Assembly (NCBI GenBank): GCA_003520925.1
Contig: DOTV01000016.1
Location: 8,023 to 14,892, forward strand
Source of the DNA: Bacteroidales bacterium
GTDB lineage: Bacteria > Bacteroidota > Bacteroidia > Bacteroidales > VadinHA17
DNA length: 6,870 nucleotides
Reading direction: 5' to 3'
The notes under the pieces: generated by a model
What the model was told of the DNA's origin: nothing
The model's database searches: none
The model's input: the letters and a program-made list of their open reading frames with translations, nothing else
Made by a program: the position numbers and the translations under genes
In this document: positions 5,520 through 6,870 of the stretch, one piece after another
How positions within the stretch are numbered: the stretch's first letter is position 1
How the letters are laid out: every line of letters starts with the position of its first letter

Positions 5520-6870
5520 ATGAAAATCATAAAATATTTTACAGCTGCTTTTATTTTTTCTCTGTTTTTTTCTTCCCTTGCTTACGGACAACTGTTACAT
5601 GAGCGCCAGTGGCCTGGTTACAGGGGATATATGGCTTCAGGAGTGCTCGAAAATGCAAATCTTCCTGACTCATTTGATTTTGAGAAATCCGTTAATATAA
5701 AATGGAAGACAGAAATCCCGGGAATGGGTTTATCCAGCCCGGTCATCTGGGGAAACAGGTTATTTATCACCACCGCAGTAAGTGAGCAGGACAAAGCAGG
5801 TTATAAACCCGGCCTTTATGGTGATGTTACTCCCGTAAATGATACATCAGCCCATAAGTGGAAAGTCTATTGCATAAATAAAGCCAACGGTAAAATAATC
5901 TGGGAAAGGACCTCTTATGAGGGAGTCCCAAAGATCAAACGCCATCCCAAATCAACTCACGCAAACACAACTGTTGCAACCGATGGTAAATATGTAGTTG
6001 CATTTTTCGGATCGGAGGGACTGTATTGTTATGATATTGAAGGTAAACTTCAGTGGAAGAAGAACTTCGGAGTTCTGAAGTCGGTCTTCTTTACAATGCC
6101 AAAGGCGGAATGGGAGTTCGCAAGTTCCCCGATAATACATAAGGGTGTCCTGATTATACAGGTTGATGTGATTGATAACTCATTCGTTGCTGCTTATGAT
6201 ATTAAAACGGGCAGAGAGCTTTGGAAATCAAAAAGAGATGAGTATCCCGGTTGGTGCACACCCAACATCTACACGAATGCAGGCAGGACATGTGTTGCAG
6301 TAAACGGATATAAACACAGGGGAGGATATGACTTTGAAACTGGGAAAGAGATCTGGAGAATGTCCGGGGGAGGAGATATTCAGATCCCAACACCAATTGT
6401 GGGAAATAATCTTATCTATTTCAACAGTGCACATGGAAAGAGTTCACCAATAATTGCAGTAAAAACAAGTGCAATAGGCGATATAACTCTTAAAGGTGAT
6501 GAAACTTCAAATACAGGTATTCAGTGGAGCCTGCCCAGGGGCGGTTCCTACATGCATACCATGCTCCTTTACAGAGGATTACTTTATAATGTGAATTGGA
6601 ATGGTGTAATAAATTGCCTCGATCCCCTGACCGGAAAAGAAGTTTATAATGCAAAACTCGGAACTGCCGGGAGTTTTATTGCATCACCCGTCGCTTCAGA
6701 TGGCAGGATTTATATAGTTGATGAGATGGGAACTATTTATATCATTAGCGATGGAAGCACTTTTAAACTGCTTGCCGAAATCCCGATGAAGGATATTTGT
6801 ATGACCGCACCCGCTATTACTGATGGAATGATCTATTTCAGAACCCAACACTATCTTTTTGCAGTGGGTA
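5520..6870 (+). CDS. Exported PQQ-like beta-propeller protein, 3' end cut by window
   Basis: The frame stays open from the ATG at 5520 to the window edge, giving 450 residues with no stop reached. A signal peptide covers about residues 1-23 (hydrophobic core FTAAFIFSLFFSSLA, cleavage near YG|Q). The mature start, QWPGYRG, is typical of exported PQQ-binding-like beta-propeller proteins. Blade motifs of the xxDxxTGxxxW type occur at about 117-129, 169-180, 224-236, 270-280 and 365-376, for example AAYDIKTGRELWK. The final IYFRTQHYLFAVG resembles the last strand of such propellers, so only a few residues are probably missing. The start is fixed by an in-frame TGA at 5472-5474. No heme or dehydrogenase domain is visible, so a scaffold or binding role is more likely than a true PQQ enzyme. 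It is separated from the cassette by 76 bp with its own candidate promoter, so it is probably a separate unit. Confidence 0.88.
   Translation, partial: MKIIKYFTAAFIFSLFFSSLAYGQLLHERQWPGYRGYMASGVLENANLPDSFDFEKSVNIKWKTEIPGMGLSSPVIWGNRLFITTAVSEQDKAGYKPGLYGDVTPVNDTSAHKWKVYCINKANGKIIWERTSYEGVPKIKRHPKSTHANTTVATDGKYVVAFFGSEGLYCYDIEGKLQWKKNFGVLKSVFFTMPKAEWEFASSPIIHKGVLIIQVDVIDNSFVAAYDIKTGRELWKSKRDEYPGWCTPNIYTNAGRTCVAVNGYKHRGGYDFETGKEIWRMSGGGDIQIPTPIVGNNLIYFNSAHGKSSPIIAVKTSAIGDITLKGDETSNTGIQWSLPRGGSYMHTMLLYRGLLYNVNWNGVINCLDPLTGKEVYNAKLGTAGSFIASPVASDGRIYIVDEMGTIYIISDGSTFKLLAEIPMKDICMTAPAITDGMIYFRTQHYLFAVG

Noticed and set aside
5952..6434. Several minus-strand open frames of 62-68 codons
   Set aside because: They lie entirely within the plus-strand propeller gene, give Cys/Ser/His-rich low-quality proteins with no recognisable motif, and are antisense shadows.
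1..6870. CRISPR array, tRNA or rRNA gene, insertion sequence or phage gene
   Set aside because: No repeated spacer pattern, cloverleaf-like sequence, transposase motif or terminal repeats were seen. The region looks like ordinary chromosomal gene content.

Overview
The window looks like a chromosomal segment of a Bacteroidota bacterium (probably Bacteroidales-like). The evidence is moderate-to-low GC, A-rich leaders with almost no Shine-Dalgarno sequences before the start codons, matches to the TAnnTTTG type of -7 element, and characteristic families: DUF2490 outer-membrane proteins, YD-type repeat secreted proteins and PQQ-like propellers starting with a WPGYRG motif. All seven supported genes lie on the plus strand. 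The rank assignment is inference from these traits and not from a marker gene.

Region 1 (1-2716) is a sugar-catabolism pair. It holds an E. coli-type L-rhamnose isomerase (rhaA) and, 45 bp downstream, an FGGY-family sugar kinase. Together they would turn L-rhamnose into L-rhamnulose and then L-rhamnulose 1-phosphate. The aldolase, transporter and regulator are not in the window.

Region 2 (2717-2924) is a 208-bp non-coding spacer. It contains a G-rich tandem repeat (CAGGAGGG twice) and a weak promoter candidate.

Region 3 (2925-5443) is a tightly packed four-gene cassette with junctions of 0, -29 and -20 bp. In order it encodes a small secreted YD/MORN-like repeat protein, a VTC-type (triphosphate tunnel metalloenzyme fold) polyphosphate polymerase, a DUF4956 multi-pass membrane protein with a cytosolic tail, and a DUF2490 outer-membrane beta-barrel. 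The products are predicted to span cytosol, inner membrane, periplasm and outer membrane. This is the most interesting part of the window: it could be an envelope-associated polyphosphate (or other anionic polymer) synthesis and transfer system, although that function is inferred.

Region 4 (5444-6870) starts with a 76-bp spacer carrying a perfect 9-bp inverted repeat that overlaps a candidate promoter. It is followed by an exported PQQ-like beta-propeller protein that runs off the right edge, probably only a little short of its C-terminus.
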